In this document: positions 12,396 through 23,650 of the stretch, piece by piece
Position numbering within the stretch: the first letter of the stretch is position 1
How the letters are laid out: each line of letters opens with the position of its first letter
Assembly (NCBI GenBank): GCA_024803745.1
Contig: JANJXV010000160.1
Span: forward strand, 320,001-384,000
Source: Megascapheus bottae
Taxonomy: Eukaryota; Chordata; Mammalia; Rodentia; Geomyidae
DNA length: 64,000 bases
Reading direction: 5' to 3'
The notes under the pieces: model-generated
What the model was told of the DNA's origin: nothing
The model's database searches: none
The model's input: the letters and a program-made list of their open reading frames with translations, nothing else
Made by a program: the position numbers and the translations under genes

Positions 12396-13684
12396 ATTGT
12401 TAATGCTAACTGATATTTAAAGGCTATGATATACCTACTCTTTTTAGACAACTGATGTTGTCAAATCATTTGGAATAAATATAATTCATTCAACTTCTTT
12501 TCAGACTTCTGGTGAGTACCAGAAAGGATTTACTAATGGATATTTAGCTTCCTAACATGGCACAAGCATTCAATAAGGTACCAACTAAACTGGAATTATA
12601 GTAAAATCACCTTCAGTAGCATGAATCATAAGTAATGATTGACAACAGATAACTACCAAGGCATTTTTTTCTACAAGAGCCTATAAATGATCTCAATCTG
12701 TCTCTTAGAAGTAACAAACACCAATAATATCAGTGGAGATAGGAAGGTTGGGGCAGAAAAGCAACCCAGAAGAAAACTCAAACTCTTAGAAAGGAAAAAA
12801 AAATAACTAAAGCAGAAAGGGCCAGGGACTTGATTCAAATAGTGTAGCACACACAACTCTGTCCTCACAAATCATGAGTACAGTATTTATCTTTCATTAA
12901 TTCACACAATAGAGTTGCTAAAACTTTTTATAGGTACTGGCTTTATGAAAATTATTTAGTACAAAGTGAGGGTCAAGATTTAAAGACATTGCCTAAGCTA
13001 CCAGAGCTTTGAAAATATCTGAACACTGCACAGATAAATATTAAGGTTATTCTGTGAAGGATAAGGGGATACCTGGTATGCTATGACAGCTCATAAGTGA
13101 TGATGAACCTTCACTGAAACACTGATTCATGAAGACACTTTGGGCAGTAGTGCTCCCTGTAACTACTACTCTGGCTGTTTCTTTCACTTCTTTCTAAGGC
13201 TAAATAATTCCTAGAATTTCATGCCCTGTCTTCAAGTGAAATTAAATGTAGAATACTACAGCAGTGCTTTTACTTGGGAACTTGTGGCAAACACCTTTTT
13301 CCAGCCTTGTCCAACAAACAGAGGAGGGACACTGGCATAGCAACTCAGGCTTAGGGAGAACCTAAGCATGACATTTAGAAAAATATTTGTGAAAAAGAAG
13401 GGTTTTGTTTCCACAGCAACCAACTTTCTTAGTCTTCTGAGCTCTACTAAAAATAAAACAAATGAAAGCTGGTAAGAGAAACAGAGTAAGGTCTAATGTA
13501 GAATGGCACACAAAGCAAAAATAAAGGACGCTGAAGCCAAGTTCATTGGAAGAAGCATAGCAAATCCTCAGTTAATCATGAGTGTCCTAATCTGGTCATG
13601 ACCCTTTAAATCTTCATTTCTTTATTTTTTGGTAACTACTGGCCGTGAGATTCTTCTCTTTCCATAAAGCAGAGCCTCCAGAAT
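12396..13684. other. Unassigned DNA with a possible MIR trace
   Basis: No gene seen. Around 12955-13015 the order 'aaagtgagggtcaag' then 'attgcctaagctaccag' faintly resembles a MIR core (plus strand), but the match is weak. Open frames here are short and featureless. Confidence 0.4.
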
Positions 13685-14431
13685 TTATTCATCTTGTACA
13701 ATTGGGTTTCAGTGCCCAGGATCAGTAACTCTCTTGCCTCTGTTCTCGGCTACCCATCACCGCAACACCGTGAGGCTATTTTAGGTAACTTGTACAAGTC
13801 TTTGTTGTCTTGTGATGAGGTTACTTTGCTTAACACAACATCTTCAGAATTCATCCCTACAGCTGCCTGTGGTTGAACTCCCTTCTTTTCTAGGGTTCCA
13901 TAATACCCAATTTTGTGTATATAACACATATACTTTGTCCATTTACCTGTGGTTGAGCCCTTACCACTTCTTGAGTATGGTGCACAGTGCTTCAAATCAA
14001 CATTGGGATTTGGGTTTTCTTTGAGGTACCTTAACTTACCCTTTAGTAACAAGTCAATGCCTGGCCTCATAAAATGAATTTCTTTTAGTTTTTGAAATAA
14101 CTAAAGAGTCATTATTGATTCTCCTTTAAATGTTTGGTATGGTTCATCAGTGAACTGTTATGGTTTAAGCTTTTCTCCTAAATGACTGTATGTCATTTCT
14201 ACATTCCATTTCTTCATGATGAAATGCATAAGTGTTTTATGTTTGTAGGACTGTTTCCCAGTTCCCCTAGGTCAATTATTTTTCTTTCAGATAATTGTTA
14301 TAAATTCTAATGGTCCTTTCTCTTTCTGAAGCATCCATTGTAATACCTCCTCGCTTTTTATCTAAATTTATTTATTTTTATATTGTTTATTTCTTAGTAT
14401 AGATGAAGAACTTTAATTTTTCTTTTTTTTG

Positions 14432-14615
14432 CCAGTCCTGGTCTTGAGCTCAGGGCCTGAGCACTGTCCTTGGAGTTTCTCAAGGCTAGAGCTCTACCAC
14501 TTGATCCTCAGCACCACTTCCGGCTTTTTCTATGTATGTGGTACCGAGGAATCGAACCCGGGTCTTCATGCATGCTAGGAAAGCACTTTAACCACTAGGC
14601 CAAACTCCCAGCCCC
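14432..14615 (-). mobile_element. IDL-Geo-type dimeric SINE
   Basis: In reverse complement: an ID-like left monomer starting 'ggggctgggagtttggcc', with the A-box region 'ggcctagtggttaaagtgct' and B-box 'gggttcgattcc', then a linker ('acatagaaaaagccgg'), then the right monomer with 'aagtggtagagctctagcc' and a 3' end 'ggactggc' followed by an A-run. Both RNA polymerase III boxes are near consensus, so this is among the younger SINEs here. It sits inside the ancient L1, showing relative age. The family assignment (geomyoid IDL-Geo) follows the published architecture as recalled. Confidence 0.8.
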
Positions 14616-14821
14616 TGAAGGAGTTTAATTTTTATAAGTTCAATGATTTTTGTCTTTACTGATTTTCCATTTTCTTTGTTTCTATTGCTGTTTTGGTTCT
14701 ACATTAAATACTAATTTCTGCAAACTAGACTTCATTTGTCCTTTTTTTTCAATGTCATTATAATGTGTAATGTATAATGTTAGGTTACTTATTTGAAACA
14801 CTTCTTGTTTCATTTTGACTG

Positions 14822-15105
14822 TCCTGGGTTTTGAACTCAAGGTTTTATGTTTGCTAAGAAGGTGCTCGGTCACTTGAACCAAAACTCCAGATCTATGTTG
14901 CAGTTATTTTTAAGATAGAGCCTCAGTGATGGACCTTGATACTCCTGTTCACTCTTCTCAGACTAGCTGGACTACTAGCACATGCCGCCATTCCCAGCAC
15001 CTGTTGAAGTGGGATCTCATGAAAGCTTCTGCCTATACTAAATTCTGATTTTCCAGATCTCTGCCTCCTGTACAGCTGGGGTGATAGGTGTGTGCAATTG
15101 GTTAT
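14822..15105 (-). mobile_element. Dimeric SINE, B1-like plus ID-like half (B1-dID-like)
   Basis: In plus-strand order a decayed tRNA-like half comes first ('gggttttgaactcaagg' near 14825, the complement of a B box). B1-like material follows to about 15105, including 'cagatctctgcctcctg' (15055), the complement of the B1 'gaggctgagatct' block. In element orientation this is B1 left, ID right, as in the B1-dID family. It is strongly diverged, and two overlapping B1-like pieces may be present. Confidence 0.5.
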
Positions 15106-15477
15106 GAGAGATCTTATGACCTTTCTCCCTCCAGGATGACCTTCAATGGCCTGGGCAGTTTTGCTTTATATATTTACTCTTATGATAGTGATTATGTATT
15201 TACCACTATTATGATTTCTTGGTGAATTGGAACTTACATAACTACATATTGTTTCTGTTTATGTCTTAGAACAATTTTTACTGAAATTCTACTCTGTATG
15301 ATATAAATATAGCCACTTCATTCTTTTTTTTTTTGCTTGCCTTTTGCATGGGATGTCTATTCTTTTCCTTCACTTTCAGCCTACACATGCCCTTAAATGT
15401 AAAGTAAGTTACTTATAGCCAACATATAGTTTGATTTTAAGCTACACGTGCACATGCACAAATACATATAAAATTTT

Positions 15478-15662
15478 TGAACTCAGGCACGCTTACTTGA
15501 TTTACGTGGTTGGCCAGAACTCTACCATTTAAATCAGTACAGCCCTGCTCTTTGCTCGTTATTTTACAGATGTGGTCTAGAAAACTCCTCACTGACTGGC
15601 CTTGGACCACAATCCTTCGGATCTCAACCTGCTGAGTAACTATGATTACAGGCCTGACACAC
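15478..15662 (-). mobile_element. Dimeric SINE, B1-like plus tRNA-like half
   Basis: The B1-like half is clear on the complement: 'cggatctcaacctgctgagt' at 15619 followed by 'aactatgattacagg' mirrors the B1 start. The tRNA-like half (15478-15550) is decayed. Confidence 0.6.
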
Positions 15663-17194
15663 CAGTCTCCAAACTCATCCTGTTTTCCATGTAGCCTCTC
15701 TAAGACAATAGTAATTTAAATGTCTCTTGTGCCATGAATATTTCATACTTTCTTATTATCACATTTCTCTACCTTCCAAGGTAACTTTCTTTGTTTTAAA
15801 GTTCATGTGATCAAATGGGGTCTACCTAAATTTTACAATGGAGGAGAGTTTCCTTATTTTAAAACCTGGTCTACAAACTTAATCCTATCTGTAAGGCCCT
15901 TTTTCCTATACAATTCAAGATATTCATAACTTGTAGAGATTAGGAATCATTATCATACCTACTACAGTCACAAATCCAAGAAACAAATACTCATGAATAC
16001 TACTTACGCCAAACAACACAGATCTGTTGTCCTAATCATAACTCAGGGATCTCTAGGAAATAAATGTCATCAACAGAATATTACTCTTAAAATAAAGCTC
16101 TTAAATTAACTTAATGAAGATAAATACATTATTTAGTTTTACAATCTTTATCGCTGTATGCAGTCGCTAGTACTACACAAAGGTCAAGGTGCTGTGGTGT
16201 GGGATATATGAATAGTTAATAACCAACATTTGTTCTCAGTCTTCCTCCATTTGGAAGAATAGATGGAGTCATTACTATTGTGTACAGTGCCTTGAAGCCA
16301 GTTTAAATAAGTCACTTTTTTACTGGGCTTGATTTATATAAACTATTAAACATTTTCAATGGATCAAAAGACAATATTGCCCCACAGAGTCATCTGTCAT
16401 TTGTTTATTCTCATTAGCTGTATGAAAAATAAACCATGGAACTGCATAAAAATATATTGGAATCAAAGCTTTCTTTACTGTTTAAATTATAATTCAGAAC
16501 TCTGAATTTAAATGCTGGCAATGTAAAAAAGCAAGCAAACAATGGCATTAAACAAGGCTGGAAAGTCACTACAACCTCTTTAACAATTTGCCTTTGGAGT
16601 ACATTGCTGTCTGTAAATATCTCCTAATGTAATAGTAGACAAGGGTCAAAAGTACTAACCCCTGAGATTCACTATTCTCCTCTGAATAACAACCTGTTTT
16701 TCATGGGATGTTTTAAAGATAGAGGCAATTCACAAAAGTGCTTTAACAATGTATTTGCCTAGGATACTTTCAAAATATTAACCTGACTCTGGTTTCAGAT
16801 TTGGTATTATATCTGATTCATACAGTTTACTACTATTTATTCATTTTATTTCTAATTTCTAATACACAGTCAATAGTACTGATGATGAGTTAGGCAAGGA
16901 ATTAGGAAACCTTGTGTTTGAGAATGATGTCTCAGATGTTAATTTTAAAAATTTTTACATATCGGCTACTGACATTAGCAGAATGGATTGTGATACACAG
17001 CATTGTCTTACTGACTCCCACAATCCTTGCAAAATCTGTTTGTATATCCAAGGGTAAACACTATTCCCCAAAAATTCTGTCAAGAGTTCATGAGATACAA
17101 CCCATTCTACAAGAGTTAATAACATAAAATAGTGTCCAAACCTCCTCTTCTTGAAAGGAATCTACTAGTATTATCACTGCTATTTTTTGCTTCA
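15663..17194. other. Mostly unassigned DNA
   Basis: A weak LTR-like trace (MaLR-type '3' end' blocks) may lie at 15865-15965 but is too degraded to name. The rest is AT-rich, with no exon. The open frame at 16912-17127 is featureless. Confidence 0.4.
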
Positions 17195-17204
17195 CTTTAT
17201 TTTG

Positions 17205-17405
17205 ACATTTTAGCACTAGGAATTGAACCTATGCCTCCCACGGGATAGGCAATCATTCTACCTAGTAATTCTTGGTGTTCTTTGATTTGCATTTGTATTT
17301 GGTGTTTGAGAAAGAAGCTCACTAACTTTCTTTTGTTTGGCTCCAGACAACACCGTCCTGCCTCCTGAATAGCTAGCTGAGACATCAGTCATGTGCCACC
17401 ATATT
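17205..17405 (-). mobile_element. Decayed dimeric SINE, B1-like plus ID-like half
   Basis: Plus-strand order: a tRNA-like complement with 'aggaattgaacctatgcc' (17218), a spacer, then the B1-like complement with 'ctgcctcctgaatagcta' (17358) and 'catgtgccacca' (17390). This arrangement is the same as at 14822 and 25845. Confidence 0.5.
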
Positions 17406-18384
17406 GGGCACATCGCTTAATAAAGCCACACTAGGTATGATCAATGGCAAATAAAATTTCAGTGGCTGTGAACTACGAAGTCACTAAGCTAGGCAAGTCT
17501 TACCCTGGACACAGAAGTGCTCTTAGTGGTCCTTTGAGGCACCCTGGTGCAATTACAAAGCCTTCTTGTCATGCTATGTAGAACAACACAGCCAGGCACC
17601 AGGCTTCACCTATGCTGTCTCCACTGGTACAGTCTCATCTACATATGGCTCATATATGTTTAAGTTCAGTTTCAAAAAATGTGTGTCCACTACTTCAGGA
17701 AATAAACAGCAAAATGCAAATTCAAAATTCCTTCACATGAAAAGACCTGAAACAAATAGCGCATGTGAACTCCTGCGTTTCTAATATGGAAAGACATGTA
17801 ACAAATAGCACATGTGAACTCCCACGTTTCTCAGCTGTCTTACAGTTTAGCTTGCCGAGCAGAGATGGGAAAGAGAAAAGGGTTAATGATTGCATCTTGT
17901 TCTTGAAATGGGAACCAAAGGGGGAATGTGCCACTTTGAGACAAGGAAATCAAAAGCTAGTCCAGAATTCTCCAGATTCTCATTTTTCCAAATATGAGGT
18001 AAATGGGCAAGACTGTGTCATATGGGTAGAGCCCCAAGGAGGGAAGCCTCCATCTTCCACTCCCTGGGAGGCTGTGAGAGAAAGCCAAGGCCTCTGCTAA
18101 CCCACACTGGACATGCAAAATGTATGCAGTGGATACTTTAGTTACATTGTGTGTAAACACAAGAAGGAGTCTGGGCTATACACAGTATAAGCAAACAGGT
18201 CAAGGTTGCTGAGATGAGAAGGTAACCCCCAGTCTCCTGACATGCAGACCTAAGTTCTCATTACAATCACTACTCTGGTTCCATTGACCACAGCAGAATA
18301 ATAAACAACATCCCTGAAAATGGATTTAAAGACCACTCAATCCAAATTCTCTAAGCTCAAGGTGACAGCCCACCATCCAGAGGC
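17406..18384. other. Unassigned DNA containing a 49-bp tandem duplication
   Basis: No gene or named repeat recognised. Open frames at 17566-18160 on both strands reflect relatively few stops, not recognisable proteins. A short tandem duplication lies at 17741-17838 (annotated separately). Confidence 0.4.
17741..17838. repeat. Two-copy tandem duplication, period 49
   Basis: Two adjacent units share 'aacaaatagc' (17751 and 17800) and 'catgtgaactcc' (17762 and 17811), then 'gtttct'. They differ at about six positions. The spacing of the matching blocks is 49 bases. Confidence 0.8.
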
Positions 18385-18575
18385 TATTAAAAGCCAGTGG
18401 TGGGCTCAGTACCCAAGACTCACACCTGTAGTTCTGGGTACTCACTCAGTAGACTGCATCTCAGTTAAGCAGTGACTGGCGTCTGTGACCTGGATCAGTA
18501 TAATAACAAGCTATAGGATATAAAGGTACCAGGAACATGAGTTTGGGAAGCCGACTCTTAGCCACTAGCCATTTG
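18385..18575 (+). mobile_element. Possible decayed B1-like SINE
   Basis: Blocks 'gactcacacctgtagttctg' (18418) and 'agtagactgcatctcag' (18450) follow the B1 order. The rest is too diverged to place, and no tRNA-like half is clear. Confidence 0.4.
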
Positions 18576-18659
18576 GCTACTTTATGTCCCTCATTGTAGT
18601 TATCTACCTAAACAGGCTTTTTGTGAGGTTTTGTAATCTGAAGCAAGGTCACTGTCATC

Positions 18660-18895
18660 TAGTTATCACCTTGTCTTGGGTCCGAAAAATAGAACACAGT
18701 CCTGTAACAAGTTCTACAAAGTAGGTTTATTAGTTACAAGAACAGGAGTCAAAGATCCACTGCAAGCTGGTTCCTAACGCTAAAGAAAGCTCTCCACAGC
18801 AGTCGCCTCACTTGCACCACAGGTGAAGGATTCCCCAAAAGTTTCATCTTAAGTTTTACACGAGGACAGATGAGTTTCTGTGTTAAAGGGCATCT
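18660..18895 (-). mobile_element. Possible solo LTR fragment
   Basis: The segment has promoter/polyA-like composition in reverse complement, including an AATAAA-type complement 'ggtttattagttacaag' at 18724. It is not AT-rich like its surroundings and resembles an ERV LTR end. No target duplication or internal sequence was seen. The family is unknown, and a unique host origin is also possible. Confidence 0.3.
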
Positions 18896-19184
18896 GTCTC
18901 CTAAATGGGACTAGAATGAGCACAGATGTTTTCATCATGACAAATTTATCATCTTGATAAATTGCATTCCTATACAATACAACCTACAGTTAATTTGGAG
19001 CATTACAAATGATGCAAAGGAAAGAAATGGGTCTCTCTAAGGCCACTCAGAAAAATGTTCCACAGAAATGAATTTAACTAATTGAGAATTTATTTACATG
19101 TGCTTTTGAAAGTTTAATACCTTCATAACCCATTATTTTATATAGTATTTTGTCTCTTCAAAGTAAAGGACAATATAACAGCTT

Positions 19185-19405
19185 CCATGTACCAGCATGG
19201 CCCTTAGTGTTTATGAATATCTGCTCATCTAATGTTCACAGAAATTTGAGGCATTTACTCTTAATAATCTCGGAGGTTTTTCAAAGAAAACAGTGAAGCA
19301 CAGAGTGGCTTGTTCAAGGTCATCTAGGTTGTAAATGAATGCAGTAAGTTTTGAAGCTAAGCAGCAGCTTTCAGAACCCATATTTACATCGATTAAGCTA
19401 CAATG
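19185..19405 (+). mobile_element. MIR (tRNA-core SINE)
   Basis: The order of blocks is that of MIR: 'ctgctcatctaatgttcaca' (19221), 'gtgaagcacagagtgg' (19292), 'cttgttcaaggtcatctagg' (19309), then a degraded 3' part. This is an ancient, mammal-wide repeat. The 97-residue minus-strand open frame at 19229-19522 overlaps it and is therefore not credible as a gene. Confidence 0.75.
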
Positions 19406-20788
19406 CCAAGGATGAAAGCCTAAAAAGGGGTAGATATACCCCTGTACTCCAACTACCATTTTTAAGGTCAGTATAAATGTTTGGAGGTGTGTAAGCAAAA
19501 TTGCAATTGTGCCTTTCTTCAACTACACTAGATATAAAGTGCATGCTATAAGTAGAAATGGCAGAGAAGGGTAAGAGATGACAGCAGATTAGGAAGAGGA
19601 ATGAATATTTTGACTAGTTAGACAGGCTGGTAGCGCTAAGAAATGTCTGAAACACAATGAACTATATATAATCCCGGAATTCTAGCTCTGCTGCTATTGT
19701 GGGGCACATCTTCAACTAAAATAAGAAGTGGAATCTAAAACCCAGACTAAATTAGACTCATAGTTTCTAAAGATTATCTAATTTAATTGTATTATTATAT
19801 AAATTACAGAAACACTGCCTTTGGCCACAAAGTCAATTTACTATTTTTTTCATCTTTTTAACAAGATTCTCTTAAATGAATTTTTTCATTAAATTAATGA
19901 ATTCATGTAATTTTACTCAAGCCAAGAAAACTGAATAGATATTATCATCTAAAGCAGGGAGTCTGGGACCACAGTGTCCTGGACCAGTCCATTCTTGTCT
20001 GTAAAATTCAGTGTTTCAACCAAAAGGGATTATTTCCACATTCCATTCTGATAGAATGTTTTGCTCAGGGTCCAGTAAGAATTTCTGGGAAAAGGTATTC
20101 TGTTTAGCCATTTATTAAGCACCTTAATTCATGAATAAAAACAACCCCCAAAGGATCAACAGTTGGTGAAATTATGTAGGACAGATATATAGACACGAAG
20201 ACTCTGGGCATTACATCTTTTGTAAAGGCTCATGGATAAATAGTAGCTAAAATCTCCAGGATTTAGCTTCCTGTGTTTCTGATTTCTCTGGATGGGGAAC
20301 TTTCTATGACTAATAGCACCCTCTGGCATCTGTTTCTCTAGGGGGAACAATACATTAGCCATAGAAAGATTAAATATAATGATTATGATTTCCATTTCTG
20401 GGACAAGGCCTTTTCATCAATAATTATGATTCGGTGCCAAACTGGCAATCTTTAAGCACTGGCCCTATCGTTCATAATAATGAGCAGATTCATAACCCAT
20501 GCTCCTTAGCTGTAGAAGGCTAATTAGGACTTTAACCAAAAACACCACTCATGTGAACTGCTCACAGAGGTCACTGGCTACAGAACACCAGTTCTGGCCA
20601 AATGAACTCCATGTGCTGACCAGGAGTAAAGAGTACCTGCACTAGAAAAGGAAGTTACAGCTCAGAGTGTAACCCTGAGAGACAGGCAAGTTTTAATTCC
20701 TGCAGGAGTATGTGCTTAAACATGCAAATGGAAATCATAGCCAAATCAAATATTCCAAAGGGCAGTGAACAACTATGGATAAAATATG
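19406..20788. other. Unassigned DNA
   Basis: AT-rich, without recognised genes or confident repeats. The 79-residue minus-strand open frame at 20156-20395 has no recognisable character. Confidence 0.45.
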
Positions 20789-20870
20789 AAATTATTGTCC
20801 TTAATGTACTATGTTGTCTCTCATCTCCTTTGCTGTCCCTTGTTTATCTCATATTGTTACAGTATCTCAC
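20789..20870 (+). mobile_element. Internal LINE-1 3' UTR fragment
   Basis: About 80 bases match the L1 3' UTR block 'gtccttaatgtactatgttg' through 'ttatctcatattgttacag', as at 21905, 30810 and 37000. Sequence on both sides is not L1, so both the 5' part and the polyA end are missing. Confidence 0.75.
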
Positions 20871-20939
20871 AATTCGTATCTTTAAAGGGCATGTGTTCTA
20901 GTTGGAAGACAAAGAGGTGGACTGGAGACTTTTCTGTTT

Positions 20940-21080
20940 GCTAAACATAATACAATTACATAGGAGTTACCTAAAATCCTGTGAAGAGCCTAAGGTGATT
21001 TGTCCAGGTATCCAAGTTAGGCAAGAAGAAGATTTGCTTTTACCAGCAAAACCAGTCTTTGTATAAAGCCTAGCATTATT
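20940..21080 (+). mobile_element. Possible MIR relic
   Basis: 'gaagagcctaaggtgatttg' (20980) followed by 'tccaggtatccaag' resembles the MIR core in its normal order. Divergence is high, so this is tentative. Confidence 0.4.
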
Positions 21081-21781
21081 TCCTACATAAAAATTATCTC
21101 AGGAGTTCTCCCCTCTTAGGTCCGCCTGCATTATTGCCTCAGAGTCCCTCTCTGTACACAAGCACTATTCAGCCATGGTTCATAGGAATCATTGGACATT
21201 TAAACACTCAATGTCCTTATGTCTTCAGCCACTGAGGAAACTGAAGTACAAGTCTTTACTGCCCTTCTCTATATAGACACTTGAGGAGGATTTAAAAAGC
21301 CTTGGGTGGTCATGTTAGGATATGTAAGTCTCCATTAACTGGTCTCATGACTCCATACAGTGTAGTCAGAGAGATTTCTATGGGATTATGCAGCACTTTT
21401 CATTTAGAAGCAGCTGCTGTTTCCTGAGATAGAGAGAGAGCCAATCACTTATGTATACTACCAAATGCTTTAAACACTTGAAATCTTCATACAGGGATGA
21501 TGTTTCAGGGTATCCTGCCAACACCAATTTTTGCAGTACTTTAGACAACAGCAAAAGGAAAAGGAAATTCAGTGCTCTTGGCTATTCACACATCAAGGCA
21601 CAATGATTTCAAGTTCCAATTATTTGTGGGGTATCTGAGACGGCAGTCTATGTTGCACCGTGTTCTCAGCCTGTGTTCAACACCCAACTATAGCTGTTAT
21701 CCTTTTCCACAATAGAACTCTTTGCTATTTCCATAAGTGATTCTCCTCTCTGATTAAGTAGAACAATATACATAAGAATCT
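21081..21781. other. Unassigned DNA
   Basis: No gene or confident repeat. A 'gagagagag' run at 21432 is too short to matter. Confidence 0.45.
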
Positions 21782-22187
21782 CCTAGCAGAGATTTGCAAT
21801 AGAGCAAAAAAACCTTGATACAAAAGGCCATATAGTAGGACGCTAAATGAAAGGATCTCTAGGATATAGAAACATAAGCCATATAATGAATGCTTGTTGT
21901 TCTTAAGGTACTATGTTATCTCTCATGTCTTTTGCTGTCCCTTGGTTATCTCATATTGTTACAGTATCTCACTTTGTTACCTGATATATCAGATATATTT
22001 GTATTTGGTTATTTGAATTTGGATAGGGAACGGGGGAAAACAAGATGAGGGGTGGGGGTGAGGGGAGGGAAATGGGGACCAAGGCATGTGGAAGGGTATC
22101 AATGTATGGGAATTAATGCACCATCTATCTGGCAAATATCATGTAACCTTTCTATTAATTACAATAAAAAATATATGAAAAAAAAAG
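21782..22187 (+). mobile_element. LINE-1 3' UTR, subfamily A (tail with atatatgaaaa)
   Basis: Near-complete lineage-specific L1 3' UTR: 'gagatttgcaatagagc' at 21788, 'gtactatgttatctctcatg' near 21910, the G-rich tract at 22038-22075, and 'tatctggcaaatatcatg' at 22125. It ends with 'caataaaaaatatatgaaaa' and an A-run. It is 5'-truncated and carries no ORF2 sequence. Confidence 0.92.
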
Positions 22188-23475
22188 AATCCCAACTTGT
22201 GCCACTAGTTGTTACACAAACAAATACCAGTTCTGCTATACTCAGCTGGTATTTGTCTGGTATACTCAGCTTTTGCACAGCTCATTTTCCAACCTAAAAA
22301 GAGCTTCTCTTGCAAGCAATCTAAACACTGATAACAGATTGAAGCCTAATCTGTCTCATGCCTAACCTCTGCCTGCTTTCACTACCCTCCAAAAACACAC
22401 TTTCATACGAGGAAAAAGTAACTTTAATTTTAGATGATTCCAACTGTCTTAAGGTTCCACCAGGTTACTGCTGGCTTGTTTTGAAGCTGATTGCTTCATT
22501 ACTGCTTTCAGGGGAATTAATATCAACTGCCTGCTTGCTGTCCTTGTTAATATCTTTAAAACTTCTTGATTTGGGCCCCTGATAGAAAGACACCCAATGA
22601 TGGGGCAGTGATTTCTCTATCTTCCCGTAAGTGTCTGATCTCATTAATTAATGAGGTGACCAGGGAGCTGGACTCACTTGTCACTATTAGACAGCTAATA
22701 TAATAATCAAGACTCGTGCGGGCAAAGTATGAGAACAAAAACCTTTCTGCTCCCCTCCTTTGTCAAGCTGACAAATGACCTATCCTAATGTGGGCCTCTT
22801 TTAATAGTAAATATTTTATAAACACAAATGCTAAGGAAACAACAAGACAAGTTTATTCCACTCCAAACAATTTGGAATGACATATATACAAGGCCAGAAA
22901 CCCAGCTCTAGGAGTTCCAACAAGTGGAGTCTTGCCACTTAACTCAATTTCCCAAATAAAGAGCAGAATGGTGCTGAAGGGCAAGAAGAGCAGACTTACT
23001 ATGCAATGTGAGTACAGAGTAATGTAGGAAGAGACAAAGTAAACACTTCAGTTAACCTTTACAGAGATGAACTTTAGGTTTAAAAATAGGAAGAACTGAG
23101 GCAGAACACTAGGGGTATGTATAATTATTCAACTGTCTCAGATAAAGTTGGGGATAGTATCTCAGGAACTACCAGGGAGGACCTGGGCTCAATAAAAAGT
23201 AATTTATATATGAATGTATGCTTTATTTTCTCCAGGGGTTCACTCTCCTAGGAATTAATGTAAAAGAAATAGTAGTAAATTTCAACAAAATAAAGTTAGA
23301 TTGAGTGATGTGTATCTCAGTGTATATAAAGAAGCAAAGGAAGACAGCAAACTAAATGTCCAAAGACTAGGACAGATATAAAATGGCATCTGAAACACTA
23401 GTTTAAAATTTTATTCATTTATATGTTATTTTTCATTTTTTGTTGAGTTTATTGAAGTTTTGTTTTTGTTTTTGT
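22188..23475. other. Unique DNA with a regulatory-looking core
   Basis: No gene seen. Sequence at 22450-22700 is repeat-free and carries a perfect homeodomain-type palindrome (annotated separately). The short open frames at 22052-22582 partly fall in the preceding L1 and are not genes. Confidence 0.45.
22640..22655. promoter_or_regulatory. Homeodomain-type palindrome
   Basis: The 16-base perfect palindrome 'ctcattaattaatgag' contains overlapping TAAT cores in both orientations, the form bound by paired or dimeric homeodomain proteins. It lies in a repeat-free stretch (22450-22700) of mixed composition. Function is inferred from motif form only. Confidence 0.3.
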
Positions 23476-23650
23476 CTTGCCAGTTCTAGAGCTTGAACTC
23501 AGGGCCTGAGCCCTGATCTTGGGCTTTCTCAAGGCTAGCACTCTACCAATTGAGCTGCAGCACTACTTCCAGCTTTTTCTGTGTATGTCATACCAAGGCT
23601 TCATGCATACAAAGCAAGCACTCTATCACTAGGCCATGCTCCTGGCCCTA
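23476..23650 (-). mobile_element. IDL-Geo-type dimeric SINE
   Basis: In reverse complement the ID-like left half is somewhat decayed ('tggcctagtgatagagtgct'). The right half contains 'aattggtagagtgctagcc', 'gggctcaggccctgag' and the 3' 'ctggcaagac' end. The B-box region of the left half has a deletion relative to 14432-14615. Confidence 0.75.

Larger units (their letters stand above)
13685..15465 (-). mobile_element. Ancient LINE-1 relic, interrupted by SINEs
   Basis: In reverse complement several old-L1 blocks appear. On the plus strand these are an ORF2 C-terminal region (13780-13950, including 'cagaattcatccctac'), an ORF2 middle region (14050-14420, including 'ctcctttaaatgtttggta' and 'catttcttcatgatgaaat'), and a block at 15280-15440 ('tatagccacttcattc', 'cttactttcagcc'-like). 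The pieces are collinear on the minus strand with gaps. The sequence is interrupted by an IDL-Geo SINE at 14432 and a B1-ID dimer at 14822. It is non-coding; the open frames at 13694-14070 are chance. Confidence 0.65.

Noticed and set aside
14432..14615. A functional tRNA gene, because of A- and B-box-like sequences
   Set aside because: The sequence cannot form the tRNA cloverleaf and continues as a dimeric SINE with an A-tail.
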